From NCBI GenBank assembly GCA_018371855.1, contig JAHAKD010000009.1, positions 1-38,895 of the forward strand: a DNA stretch of 38,895 nucleotides, given 5' to 3'. The DNA comes from Clostridium sp. Its GTDB lineage: Bacteria > Bacillota > Clostridia > TANB77 > CAG-508. The translations under genes and the position numbers were made by a program. Each line of letters starts with the position of its first letter. Positions within the stretch are counted from its first letter, which is position 1. The notes beneath the pieces were generated by a model. The model was given only the letters and a program-made list of their open reading frames with translations, ran no database searches and was not told the DNA's origin. Below, in pieces: positions 8,773 to 16,019 of this stretch.

Positions 8773-9444
8773 TTATTTTAAATCTACTATTATTCTTCTG
8801 TTTGGCTCTTCCCCAACACTATAAGTTTTTACTTTTGAATTGTTTTGTAATTTTGTGTGTATTATTTTTCTTTCATAAGCAGACATTGGTTCTAACTCTA
8901 TTTTTTTTCTATTTTTTACTACTGTCTTTGATATTTTTTCTGCTAATTCTTCTAATACAACTTTTCTCTTTTCTCTATAATTTTCAATATCTAATATTAC
9001 GCTACTTTTATGTTTAAGTTTTTTATTAGCAACATTCGAAAAAATTAATTGTAAATAATTAAGTGTTTCTCCTCTATATCCTATTAAATAATTAATATCA
9101 TCTCCAGTTACAGAAATATATATTCTTTTTTCTTTTTCTTCAATATTTATACTTAAATTATTTATTTTTAATTGATTAAAAAAGTCATTTGAAAACTTTT
9201 TCATTGTTTCTAATACTTCGTTTAATTCTTCGTCCGTAATATTAGCCTTTTTATTTTTTACAGGTTCTTTTAATGTTAATTCTACTTTTATTTTTGTTGG
9301 TTCTAAAATACTAAAAAAACTTCTTTTCTCTTCATTACCTATTACATTAATAATTACATCTTCTCTTTTTGCATTAAGTTGTTTTAATCCATTTTCTATA
9401 GCTTCGTTTGTAGTTCTTCCTTCTGCAAATATACTATTTGACAT
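8773..9444 (-). CDS. khpB: RNA-binding protein KhpB (Jag/EloR family)
   Basis: 223 residues. Jag/KhpB proteins have an N-terminal Jag_N domain, a KH domain and an R3H domain; in streptococci they bind RNA and influence cell elongation. Here Jag_N covers about 1-60 (FAEGRTTNEAIENGLKQL), a lysine-rich linker follows, the KH-type segment contains NYLIGYRGETLNYLQLI (the GxxG-like loop is GYRG), and the R3H region contains the end ERKIIHTKL and VGEEPNRRIIVDLK. The stretch LEPMSAYERKIIH is typical of the family. It overlaps yidC by 11 bases, a common translational coupling at this locus. Confidence 0.93.
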   Translation of the reverse strand: MSNSIFAEGRTTNEAIENGLKQLNAKREDVIINVIGNEEKRSFFSILEPTKIKVELTLKEPVKNKKANITDEELNEVLETMKKFSNDFFNQLKINNLSINIEEKEKRIYISVTGDDINYLIGYRGETLNYLQLIFSNVANKKLKHKSSVILDIENYREKRKVVLEELAEKISKTVVKNRKKIELEPMSAYERKIIHTKLQNNSKVKTYSVGEEPNRRIIVDLK

Positions 9445-10318
9445 TTTCTTTTTCCTCCTTAGATTTAAGATATTTACTTATAAAAAATCTCTCTAATATC
9501 ATTAGTACATTGCTAGTTAACCAATATAAAGCTAGTCCTAATGGTGCTACTAAAGAAATTGATATTGACATTATAGGCATTAACAAAGACATACTTTTAT
9601 TAGTTTGTTCTACCATGTCCACTTCTTCAACTTCTTTTTTAACTTCTTTACTTTCTCCTTCATATTCTTCTATATGATCATTTAGGAGTTTCTTATCTTT
9701 ACCCTTTTTATTCATATTTGTTGATATTTTTGTACTAATAAATGTAGACAAAATATATAAAATCGGAATAATATATACTTTAGGATCAGATAAATTTTGC
9801 ATTGGAACTTTATTTAAATCCAAACCTAAAAATTCCATATTAAAATATACTTTTTCATCTTCATTTCCTTTATATTGAATTATTGAAATCTCAGGATATG
9901 CTTGATTTATCTCTATATTTGCAGATTGAAGTTCATTCTTATAATTATTTATATCTTCTTCAGAAACATTTTTTACAAATGTTAATGGACTTTTTACCAT
10001 ATAAAATACTGCTAATAATATGACTAATTGAAGTATTGCACTTAAGCATCCACTAAAAGGACTCATATTTTCAGATTTATATAGCTTCATTGTTTCTTGA
10101 TTTAATTTTTCTGGATCATTTTTATATTTAAACTGCAATGATTTCATCTGTTCTTGAATTTTTGAAGTTTTTTGCATTGTTCTCTGTTGCTTTATAGATA
10201 ATGGCAATAACACTATTTTCAATAATATAGAAAATAAAATTATTGCAAAACCGTAATTATTTACGAGATTATAAATAAAATTTAATATCGTACCAAATAT
10301 ACTTGCTAAAAATGACAT
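9434..10318 (-). CDS. yidC: Membrane protein insertase YidC (SpoIIIJ/OxaA type)
   Basis: 294 residues. YidC inserts and folds membrane proteins with or without SecYEG. The hydrophobic segments fit the five-helix core: about 15-42 (NNYGFAIILFSILLKIVLLPL), then a cytoplasmic hairpin with KQQRTMQKTSKIQEQMKSLQ, then SAILQLVILLAVFYMV, VYIIPILYILSTFIS, and MPIMSISISLVAPLGLALYW near the end. The hydrophilic-groove arginine is probably R46 in QQRTM. An unusually charged insert (KGKDKKLLNDHIEEYEGE and following, about 205-235) lies between the last helices. No lipobox cysteine is present. It lies 13 bases after yidD and overlaps khpB. Confidence 0.95.
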   Translation of the reverse strand: MSFLASIFGTILNFIYNLVNNYGFAIILFSILLKIVLLPLSIKQQRTMQKTSKIQEQMKSLQFKYKNDPEKLNQETMKLYKSENMSPFSGCLSAILQLVILLAVFYMVKSPLTFVKNVSEEDINNYKNELQSANIEINQAYPEISIIQYKGNEDEKVYFNMEFLGLDLNKVPMQNLSDPKVYIIPILYILSTFISTKISTNMNKKGKDKKLLNDHIEEYEGESKEVKKEVEEVDMVEQTNKSMSLLMPIMSISISLVAPLGLALYWLTSNVLMILERFFISKYLKSKEEKENVK

Positions 10319-10331
10319 ATTTTTATCTCCT

Positions 10332-10550
10332 TTATTTTAATGGATCATATCCACCCTTTGAAAAAGGATTACATTTTAAAATTCTTTTTATCCCTAAGAA
10401 ACTTCCTTTTAGTGAACCATACTTATTAATAGCTTGTTTTGTATATTCGGAACATGTAGGATAAAATTTACAATGTATTCCCTCTTTTGATATAAGAGAA
10501 GATATATGTTTTTGATATATATTTATAAAAAAAATTAATATTTTTTTCAT
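10332..10550 (-). CDS. yidD: Membrane protein insertion efficiency factor YidD
   Basis: 72 residues, normal for the family. YidD is a small membrane-associated protein thought to assist YidC-dependent insertion. The family signature CKFYPTCSEYTKQAI is present with its conserved cysteines, as is the C-terminal GGYDP; the N terminus is amphipathic. The ATG overlaps the rnpA stop by one base (TAATG), so the two are translationally coupled. Confidence 0.95.
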   Translation of the reverse strand: MKKILIFFINIYQKHISSLISKEGIHCKFYPTCSEYTKQAINKYGSLKGSFLGIKRILKCNPFSKGGYDPLK

Positions 10551-10903
10551 TAATCCTCATCTTTTTTTAATAAATTACTTTTATTTAATGTTTTTATTAT
10601 ATCATATTTAATATTAAAAAAATTAGCTTCAGAAATATTTTTATTTTTTTTCCATAAAAAAATTATATCATACCCAACAGAAATTTTATCCTCTAGTAAT
10701 CTATAATTTTCTCTAATTAATCTTTTTATTCTATTTCTTTTTACAGCTTTTCCTACTTTTACACTTACTGCTATACCTATATAATTGAAATTCTTATTAT
10801 TTTTTTTTATATAAATATCAATATAATTTCCATTATAGTATTTTCCTTTTGTTAAAACATTTTTAAATTCGTAATTCTTTTTTAATGTATCTGTATTTAA
10901 CAT
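10550..10903 (-). CDS. rnpA: Ribonuclease P protein component
   Basis: 117 residues. RnpA binds the RNase P RNA and helps it mature the 5' ends of tRNAs. The RNR signature is visible in VKVGKAVKRNRIKRLIRENYR (about 48-68), preceded by the basic, aromatic N terminus LKKNYEFKNVLTKGKYY that contacts substrate. It follows rpmH after a gap of 59 bases holding a short terminator-like hairpin, which would reduce rnpA expression relative to rpmH. Confidence 0.96.
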   Translation of the reverse strand: MLNTDTLKKNYEFKNVLTKGKYYNGNYIDIYIKKNNKNFNYIGIAVSVKVGKAVKRNRIKRLIRENYRLLEDKISVGYDIIFLWKKNKNISEANFFNIKYDIIKTLNKSNLLKKDED

Positions 10904-10933
10904 TTCTTACCACTCTTTATTTTTTATAGATTG

Positions 10934-10957
10934 CAAAAAGACCACTTAATGTGGCCA
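10934..10957 (-). terminator. Attenuator-like hairpin between rpmH and rnpA
   Basis: On the minus strand GGCCAC and GTGGTC pair (one G-U) around a 5-base loop, followed by TTTTT. It lies just after the rpmH stop. Its position suggests partial termination, keeping the highly expressed rpmH message above rnpA. Confidence 0.65.
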
Positions 10958-10962
10958 TATAC

Positions 10963-11097
10963 TTAAGCTGATAATTTTTTTCTTCCTTTACTTCTTCTTG
11001 CTTTTAAAACATTTCTTCCTGCTCTAGTTTTCATTCTTTTCATGAAACCATGTTCTTTACTTCTTTGTCTTGTTTTTGGTTGATAAGTCATTTTCAT
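10963..11097 (-). CDS. rpmH: 50S ribosomal protein L34
   Basis: 44 residues, the normal L34 length, highly basic, with YQPKTRQRSKEHGF, MKTRAGRNVLKARR and the end KGRKKLSA. L34 is a small component of the large ribosomal subunit. The start MKMTYQP is chosen because AGGAGG lies nine bases upstream; an upstream in-frame start at 11169 would add a hydrophobic stretch that is not part of L34. It is the first gene of the minus-strand series, read from the promoter at 11169-11198. Confidence 0.97.
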   Translation of the reverse strand: MKMTYQPKTRQRSKEHGFMKRMKTRAGRNVLKARRSKGRKKLSA

Positions 11098-11168
11098 TTT
11101 TATGCACCTCCTATTATATTGTTGTAAAAATATATAAATATTTATCTCTAAAATTAAAAAGCATATCA

Positions 11169-11198
11169 ATTATACTATAGGAAATAAGTATTTGTCAA
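11169..11198 (-). promoter_or_regulatory. Sigma-A-type promoter of rpmH
   Basis: The minus strand shows consensus -35 TTGACA (11193-11198), an 18-base spacer and consensus -10 TATAAT (11169-11174), about 70 bases before the rpmH start. It points away from dnaA. Confidence 0.8.
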
Positions 11199-11219
11199 CA
11201 TTTTATTATATATTATTCA

Positions 11220-11662
11220 AAAACTAAAACATATCAAAAACAAACTTATACACATAGTGGATAAAAAATTATTCACACCCTAAAAATGTTATTTATTGTC
11301 GTAAAAAGAAAAAATCTGTTCTCTATTGTAATGTTACGGTATTCTAGCATTTATAAAATTTGTAATATTTTGTAATAAAATGTAATTTTTATATTTTTTA
11401 TACACTTATCCACAAAATTATCCACATTATACACAGATTTATTTAAGTTTTTTGTCCTTTATTATTGACTAAGTTACTTTATTTATATATAATGTAAAAA
11501 CAATAGGGAATAGTAATATTTTTTATTTTTTTTTGTAAATATTGACACTTGTATTACAGTATTTTTACATATTTTTCAAAGTTATCAACAGTTGTGGATA
11601 CTGTTGTGGATAACGAAAAAAATTCACGTTATTCTTTATTCCCTTATACTTTTTAGGAAGGA
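11220..11662. other. oriC: Origin of replication, rpmH-dnaA part, with DnaA boxes
   Basis: Several DnaA-box 9-mers cluster here. Perfect TTATCCACA occurs at 11406-11414 and 11418-11426, with variant TTATACACA directly abutting at 11427-11435. TGTGGATAA (perfect, reverse) is at 11605-11613, with near matches TGTGGATAC at 11593-11601 and TTATCAACA at 11582-11590. A left group has TTATACACA at 11246-11254, AGTGGATAA at 11256-11264 and TTATTCACA at 11269-11277. An AT-rich stretch with few G/C lies between (about 11436-11575) and could be the unwinding element. Gene orientation diverges at exactly this point, as expected at an origin. Confidence 0.85.
11465..11493 (+). promoter_or_regulatory. Promoter of dnaA
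   Basis: TTGACT (11465-11470), a 17-base spacer and TATAAT (11488-11493). The leader then runs through the DnaA boxes at 11582-11613, which allows autoregulation by DnaA. A second, weaker TTGACA at 11542-11547 with a poor -10 (TACATA, 11566-11571) may be another start. Confidence 0.7.
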
Positions 11663-11671
11663 TTGAAAGAA

Positions 11672-13015
11672 ATGTCAAATGAACTAAATGAACTTTTAAC
11701 TAAAGCAAAAGATCTTTTAAAAGATGAAATGACAAATATTTCTTATGAAACATGGATAAAATCATTAGAAATAAGAGATTTTACTGATGATAAAATAATA
11801 TTAATCGCTTCTTCACCTTTTCAAAAAGATGCTGTGGAAACAAGATATTATGATTTAGTAACAAATACTTTCAAATTTATTACAAATAAAGATTGTAAGA
11901 TCATAGTAGAATATAAGGATCCAGATTCAGAAGAAGATGATGTTAAGTTAGAAGAAAAAAGTTTTAATGACAATGAAATTGGTGTTTCAAATAATTCTTT
12001 AAATCCCAAATACACATTTGATACATTTGTAGTTGGTAATAACAATAGATTTGCGCACGCTGCTTCTTTAGCAGTTGCAGAAGCACCAGGAACTTCATAT
12101 AATCCATTATTCTTATATGGAGATGTTGGATTAGGAAAAACTCACTTAATGCATGCAATTGGACATCAAGTAATAAAAAATAATCCAAATTCAAATGTAT
12201 TATATGTAACTTCAGAAAAATTTACTAATCAATTAATTAATGCTATAAAAGACAATAAAAATGAACAATTTAGAAATAAATATAGAAATATTGATGTTCT
12301 ATTAATAGATGATATTCAATTTATAGCTGGAAAAGAAAGAATTCAAGAAGAATTTTTCCACACATTTAATACACTACATGATAATAGAAAACAAATTGTA
12401 ATCTCTAGTGATAGACCACCAAAAGATATTCCTTTATTAGAAGATAGATTAAAATCTAGATTTGAATGGGGACTAATTGCAGATATATCAATTCCAGATT
12501 ATGAAACACGTTTAGCTATATTAAGGAAAAAGGCTCAAACAGATAATATAATAGTAGATGATGTAATTTTATCAACAATAGCTACAAGAGTTGCTTCTAA
12601 TATAAGAGAATTAGAAGGAGTTTTTAACAAATTAGTTGCTTTTTCCACATTAGCTAACGGACCAATAACTATAGAAATGGCAGAAAAAGCAATTAATGAT
12701 ATTTCTGCACAAAAAGAAAAAGTAATCTCAGCAGATTATATACAAGATGTAGTAGCAAAATATTTCAATATAAATAAGAAAGATTTAAAAAGTTCAAAAA
12801 GATCAAATGATATTGCTTATCCTAGACAAATAGCAATGTACTTGTGTAGGGAAGTAGCTGGTCTTTCATTTCCTAAAATTGGTGAAGAATTTGGAAAAAG
12901 AGATCATACAACAGTAATGCATGGATGTAATAAAATAGAAAAAGAAATAAAAGAAAATACAAATACAAAATTAATTGTGGAAAGTGTGAAAAAAATAATT
13001 TTAGAAAAAAAATAA
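11672..13015 (+). CDS. dnaA: Chromosomal replication initiator protein DnaA
   Basis: 447 residues. DnaA-ATP binds DnaA boxes, melts the origin and recruits the helicase. Domain I is at about 1-75, a short acidic linker (DSEEDD) forms domain II, and the AAA+ domain III carries Walker A GDVGLGKTH (150-158) and Walker B VLLIDDIQFIAGK. Domain IV shows the DNA-binding signature GKRDHTTVMHG near the end. I choose ATG at 11672 because AGGAAGG lies nine bases upstream; an in-frame TTG at 11663 would touch the ribosome site. Domain II is short compared with many Bacilli. dnaN follows after a 321-base gap that holds more DnaA boxes. Confidence 0.98.
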   Translation: MSNELNELLTKAKDLLKDEMTNISYETWIKSLEIRDFTDDKIILIASSPFQKDAVETRYYDLVTNTFKFITNKDCKIIVEYKDPDSEEDDVKLEEKSFNDNEIGVSNNSLNPKYTFDTFVVGNNNRFAHAASLAVAEAPGTSYNPLFLYGDVGLGKTHLMHAIGHQVIKNNPNSNVLYVTSEKFTNQLINAIKDNKNEQFRNKYRNIDVLLIDDIQFIAGKERIQEEFFHTFNTLHDNRKQIVISSDRPPKDIPLLEDRLKSRFEWGLIADISIPDYETRLAILRKKAQTDNIIVDDVILSTIATRVASNIRELEGVFNKLVAFSTLANGPITIEMAEKAINDISAQKEKVISADYIQDVVAKYFNINKKDLKSSKRSNDIAYPRQIAMYLCREVAGLSFPKIGEEFGKRDHTTVMHGCNKIEKEIKENTNTKLIVESVKKIILEKK

Positions 13016-13336
13016 AGTAAATATCAACCAAAAATAAAATTTTTTAAAACTTTGGTTCGCCAAAACAAATTTTTGAAAAAAGTTTTGCTTTTATACTTAC
13101 GGAAGTAATACATTAGATATACACAGGTAGATGTTAATAATGTGTATATAAACTGTTAATATTTCATTAATCCACATTTTTTTCAAAACCATGTGGATTA
13201 AAATACAACTTTTCCACGAAAATATAAACATAGTTTTTTTACGGAAATAGGGACTTTCAGAACTTTTCCCCACAATTAACAACACCTAATACTATTACTT
13301 CTATAATTATTATTTATTAATAAAGGAGAGAGAAAA
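13016..13336. other. dnaA-dnaN intergenic region, second origin part
   Basis: No gene is present. An 11-bp perfect inverted repeat, TTAATCCACAT (13167-13177) and ATGTGGATTAA (13191-13201), pairs two DnaA-box-like sequences (TAATCCACA type) head to head with a 13-base spacer. TTTTCCACG (13210-13218) and CCCCACAA (13269-13276) are looser matches. TTACGGAA occurs at 13097-13104 and 13239-13246. A small hairpin with a TTCG loop (TTTGG TTCG CCAAA, 13051-13064) follows the dnaA stop. In Bacillus the dnaA-dnaN gap is the unwinding half of oriC; the layout here agrees, but which half melts cannot be told from sequence alone. Confidence 0.65.
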
Positions 13337-14452
13337 ATGAAGATAGTTTGTTATAAAGACAAAATTCTTAAAGCTATTAATTCCGTAGTAAAAGCTGTAG
13401 CATCAAAAACTACAATGCCTATACTAGAAGGAATACTTATTCAAACAAATGATAATGAAATAAAATTAACAACATATGATTTAGAAATAGGTATTGAATA
13501 CATAATGGATTGTGAAGTAGAAGAACAAGGTTCTACAGTAGTAAATGCTATAATGTTTAGTGAAATTATAAGAAAATTACCTGATACAGAAATAAAAATT
13601 TATTTAGATGATAATAATTTATTAGTTATTGAATGTGAAGGTTCATTATATAAATTAGCAACTATGGATCCAACAGAATTTCCAGAATTACCAAGAATAA
13701 ATGTTGAAAACTCAATACAAATAGAACAAAATGTATTAAAAAATATGATTAGAAGAACTATATTTGCTGTTAGTAATGAAGAAAACAGACCTATTTTTAC
13801 AGGTTGTTTATTTGAAGTTGTAAATAATAAGTTAAATGTTGTAGCAGTAGATGGTTTTAGATTAGCATGGAGAAGCAGTTTCTTAAATGTACAAGCAAAT
13901 GATTTTAGTGCTGTAATCCCTGGTAAAACATTAAATGAAGTAAATAAAATTATTTCAGATTCTTTTGAACCTATAAAAATAGGAATTTCGAAAAATCAGG
14001 CATTATTTGAAATGGATAATTGTAAAATAGTAACAAGAGTTTTAGATGGAGAATTCTTAAATTATGCTAATGTAATACCAAAAGAATGGGATACAAGAAT
14101 AAGAGTAAATAAAAATATTTTACAAAGCTGTTTTGAAAGAATTAGTTTAATCTCTTCTTCATCTGTGGAAAAAGAAAAAAAATATCCTGTAAAAGTAACT
14201 ATTGATATTGGAAAATTAACAATCTCTTGTGCAAACCAAACAGGTGATGCAAAAGAAGAAATATATGTATCAACAGAAGGAAAAAATATAGAAGCAGGAT
14301 TTAATCCAAAATATTTCTTAGATGCATTAAAAGTTATCGATGATGAAGAAGTTTACGTTCATTTCGGTTCTAGTATATCACCATGTATTATTAGACCTGT
14401 TGATGAAGGTGACTATGTATACATGATATTACCAATAAGATTAAAAGATTAA
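13337..14452 (+). CDS. dnaN: DNA polymerase III beta subunit (sliding clamp)
   Basis: 371 residues, full length. The beta clamp is a ring-shaped homodimer that holds polymerase on DNA. The three repeated clamp domains are recognisable: N-terminal KAINSVVKAVASKTTMPILEGILIQ, the central domain with RRTIFAVSNEENRPIFTGCLFEV and VDGFRLAWR, and the C-terminal domain ending in the family-typical MILPIRLKD. The ATG has AAAGGAGAG upstream. A strong terminator follows, so recF is transcribed from its own promoter. Confidence 0.98.
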   Translation: MKIVCYKDKILKAINSVVKAVASKTTMPILEGILIQTNDNEIKLTTYDLEIGIEYIMDCEVEEQGSTVVNAIMFSEIIRKLPDTEIKIYLDDNNLLVIECEGSLYKLATMDPTEFPELPRINVENSIQIEQNVLKNMIRRTIFAVSNEENRPIFTGCLFEVVNNKLNVVAVDGFRLAWRSSFLNVQANDFSAVIPGKTLNEVNKIISDSFEPIKIGISKNQALFEMDNCKIVTRVLDGEFLNYANVIPKEWDTRIRVNKNILQSCFERISLISSSSVEKEKKYPVKVTIDIGKLTISCANQTGDAKEEIYVSTEGKNIEAGFNPKYFLDALKVIDDEEVYVHFGSSISPCIIRPVDEGDYVYMILPIRLKD

Positions 14453-14466
14453 AAAAGAATTAAATA

Positions 14467-14512
14467 GAAAATAAGCTATTATTAAATATTATATAATAGC
14501 TTATTTTTTATT
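14467..14512 (+). terminator. Terminator after dnaN
   Basis: An AT-rich stem of about 14 bp (AAATAAGCTATTAT / ATAATAGCTTATTT) is followed by a T-rich run (TTTTATTT), 15 bases past the dnaN stop. Confidence 0.8.
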
Positions 14513-14527
14513 TGTTCAAAAAAGAAC

Positions 14528-14606
14528 TTGCTTTATTTTTTAATTATGTGTATAATGCAATATATATTTAAAAAATATCCACATAATCTTACGGAAATGT
14601 GGATAA
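14528..14606 (+). promoter_or_regulatory. recF promoter with an inverted pair of DnaA boxes
   Basis: TTGCTT (14528-14533), a 17-base spacer and TATAAT (14551-14556) form a promoter about 67 bases before recF. Downstream of the predicted start, TATCCACAT (14576-14584) and ATGTGGATA (14597-14605) form a 9-bp inverted repeat; the right arm is part of a perfect DnaA box TGTGGATAA (14598-14606). TTACGGAA (14589-14596) lies between the arms. DnaA could repress or modulate recF-remB-gyrB here. Confidence 0.65.
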
Positions 14607-14622
14607 CTAAGTGGAGAACTTT

Positions 14623-15702
14623 ATGAATATAACAAAATTAAAATTAGAGAATTTTAGAAATTATGATAGCCAAGAAATAGAATTTAATAAAGGAATAAAT
14701 GTCATATATGGCGATAATGCACAAGGAAAAACAAATATATTAGAGGCTATTTTTTTATGCTCAATGGGAAAATCTTTTAGGACAAGTAAAGATAAAGAAC
14801 TTATAAAAATAAATAAAGATTTTGCTAAATTAAATATTGAATATGAAAAAAGTGATAGGGAAGGAAAAATAGAATATATAATTTCTGAAAAGAAAAGCAT
14901 AGCTATAAATGGGGTAAAGATAAAAAAATTAAGTGAATTGTTAGGAAATATAAATTCTATTATTTTTTCACCAGATGATATGGAAATTCTTAAAGATGGT
15001 CCACAAAAAAGAAGAAAATTTTTAAATATGCTAATAAGTCAGTTAAGACCGAGATATTTATTTAATTTAAATGCTTATAACAAAACATTAGAACAAAGAA
15101 ATAATTATTTAAGACAAATAAAGTTTGAAAATAAGTCAAAAAATATGTTGGAAATATGGGATGAAAAATTAGCTAATCACGCACAAATTATATATGATTA
15201 TAGGAAAAAATTTGTTGATAAAATACTAAACAAAATAGTAGATATCCACAAAAATATAACAGATAATTTAGAAGAAATAAATATAAAATATATAAGTGAT
15301 TTTAAAGATAAGGAATCATATATAAAAAGATTAAATGAAAAAGTAGAAAATGATGTATATAAAGGATATACTTCTTCAGGAATTCATAGAGATGATTTTG
15401 AAGTATATCTTAATGGGAAAAACATTAATCTATATGGTTCACAAGGACAATTTAGAACAGCGATATTGTCATTAAAATTAGCTGAATTATATGTTATTTA
15501 TGATGAAATTGGGGAATATCCAATTTTGTTATTAGATGATTTTATGTCAGAATTAGATGAAAAGAGACGTAGAAAATTTGTGGAAAACATTACGGATGCT
15601 CAAGTAATATTAACAGGTACTCACAAATTGCTACTTGAAAATTTTTATTATAATATATATAATGTAAAAGATGGACAAGTAAAAAAAGAAGAACAATTTT
15701 AA
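14623..15702 (+). CDS. recF: DNA replication and repair protein RecF
   Basis: 359 residues. RecF is an SMC-like ATPase that binds gapped DNA and helps load RecA with RecO and RecR. Walker A GDNAQGKTN is at 30-38; the signature GSQGQFRTAILSLKLAE and Walker B PILLLDDFMSELDEKRR are in the last third, followed by the D-loop and ILTGTHK. The start is ATG 14623, with GTGGAG six bases upstream; an in-frame GTG at 14611 is part of that ribosome site. The small S4-domain gene (yaaA) that usually sits between dnaN and recF in Firmicutes is not here. Confidence 0.96.
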   Translation: MNITKLKLENFRNYDSQEIEFNKGINVIYGDNAQGKTNILEAIFLCSMGKSFRTSKDKELIKINKDFAKLNIEYEKSDREGKIEYIISEKKSIAINGVKIKKLSELLGNINSIIFSPDDMEILKDGPQKRRKFLNMLISQLRPRYLFNLNAYNKTLEQRNNYLRQIKFENKSKNMLEIWDEKLANHAQIIYDYRKKFVDKILNKIVDIHKNITDNLEEINIKYISDFKDKESYIKRLNEKVENDVYKGYTSSGIHRDDFEVYLNGKNINLYGSQGQFRTAILSLKLAELYVIYDEIGEYPILLLDDFMSELDEKRRRKFVENITDAQVILTGTHKLLLENFYYNIYNVKDGQVKKEEQF

Positions 15703-15719
15703 CAAAAGAGGGATTATAA

Positions 15720-16019
15720 ATGTTTGTACACATAGGAAATAATATAATTTTAGAAGAAAAAGATATAATTGGAATATATAATATAGAATCAATGAGAGAT
15801 TCAGAAGAATATAAAAATTTAATAGAAAGCTTAAAAAGAACAGATAATCTTGTTTCACAAGCAAATGGAGATGCAAGATCATTAATAATGACAAAAGAAA
15901 ATGGTAAAATAGTTGGATACGAAACAAATGTATCTACTATGTCTATAGCAAAAAGAGCAGAAGATAATAAAAATAAGAAAGGCACATTATTAGGAGGTTT
16001 TTATAATGGAAAAATATAA
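15720..16019 (+). CDS. remB: RemB-like DUF370 regulator
   Basis: 99 residues. The N terminus MFVHIGNNIILEEKDIIGI matches the DUF370 (RemA/RemB) fold; the segment SLIMTKENGKIVGYETNVSTMSIAKR is also family-typical. RemA-type proteins are DNA-binding regulators of matrix genes in Bacillus, and the longer RemB form sits between recF and gyrB, as here. The sequence does not show what this one regulates. It starts 17 bases after recF and overlaps gyrB by 14 bases, with the gyrB ribosome site AGGAGG inside it, so the three genes form one coupled operon. Confidence 0.88.
   Translation: MFVHIGNNIILEEKDIIGIYNIESMRDSEEYKNLIESLKRTDNLVSQANGDARSLIMTKENGKIVGYETNVSTMSIAKRAEDNKNKKGTLLGGFYNGKI

Noticed and set aside
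11098..11169. N-terminal extension of L34 giving 68 residues
   Set aside because: The extra 24 residues are hydrophobic and unlike L34; AGGAGG is placed correctly for the shorter start at 11097.
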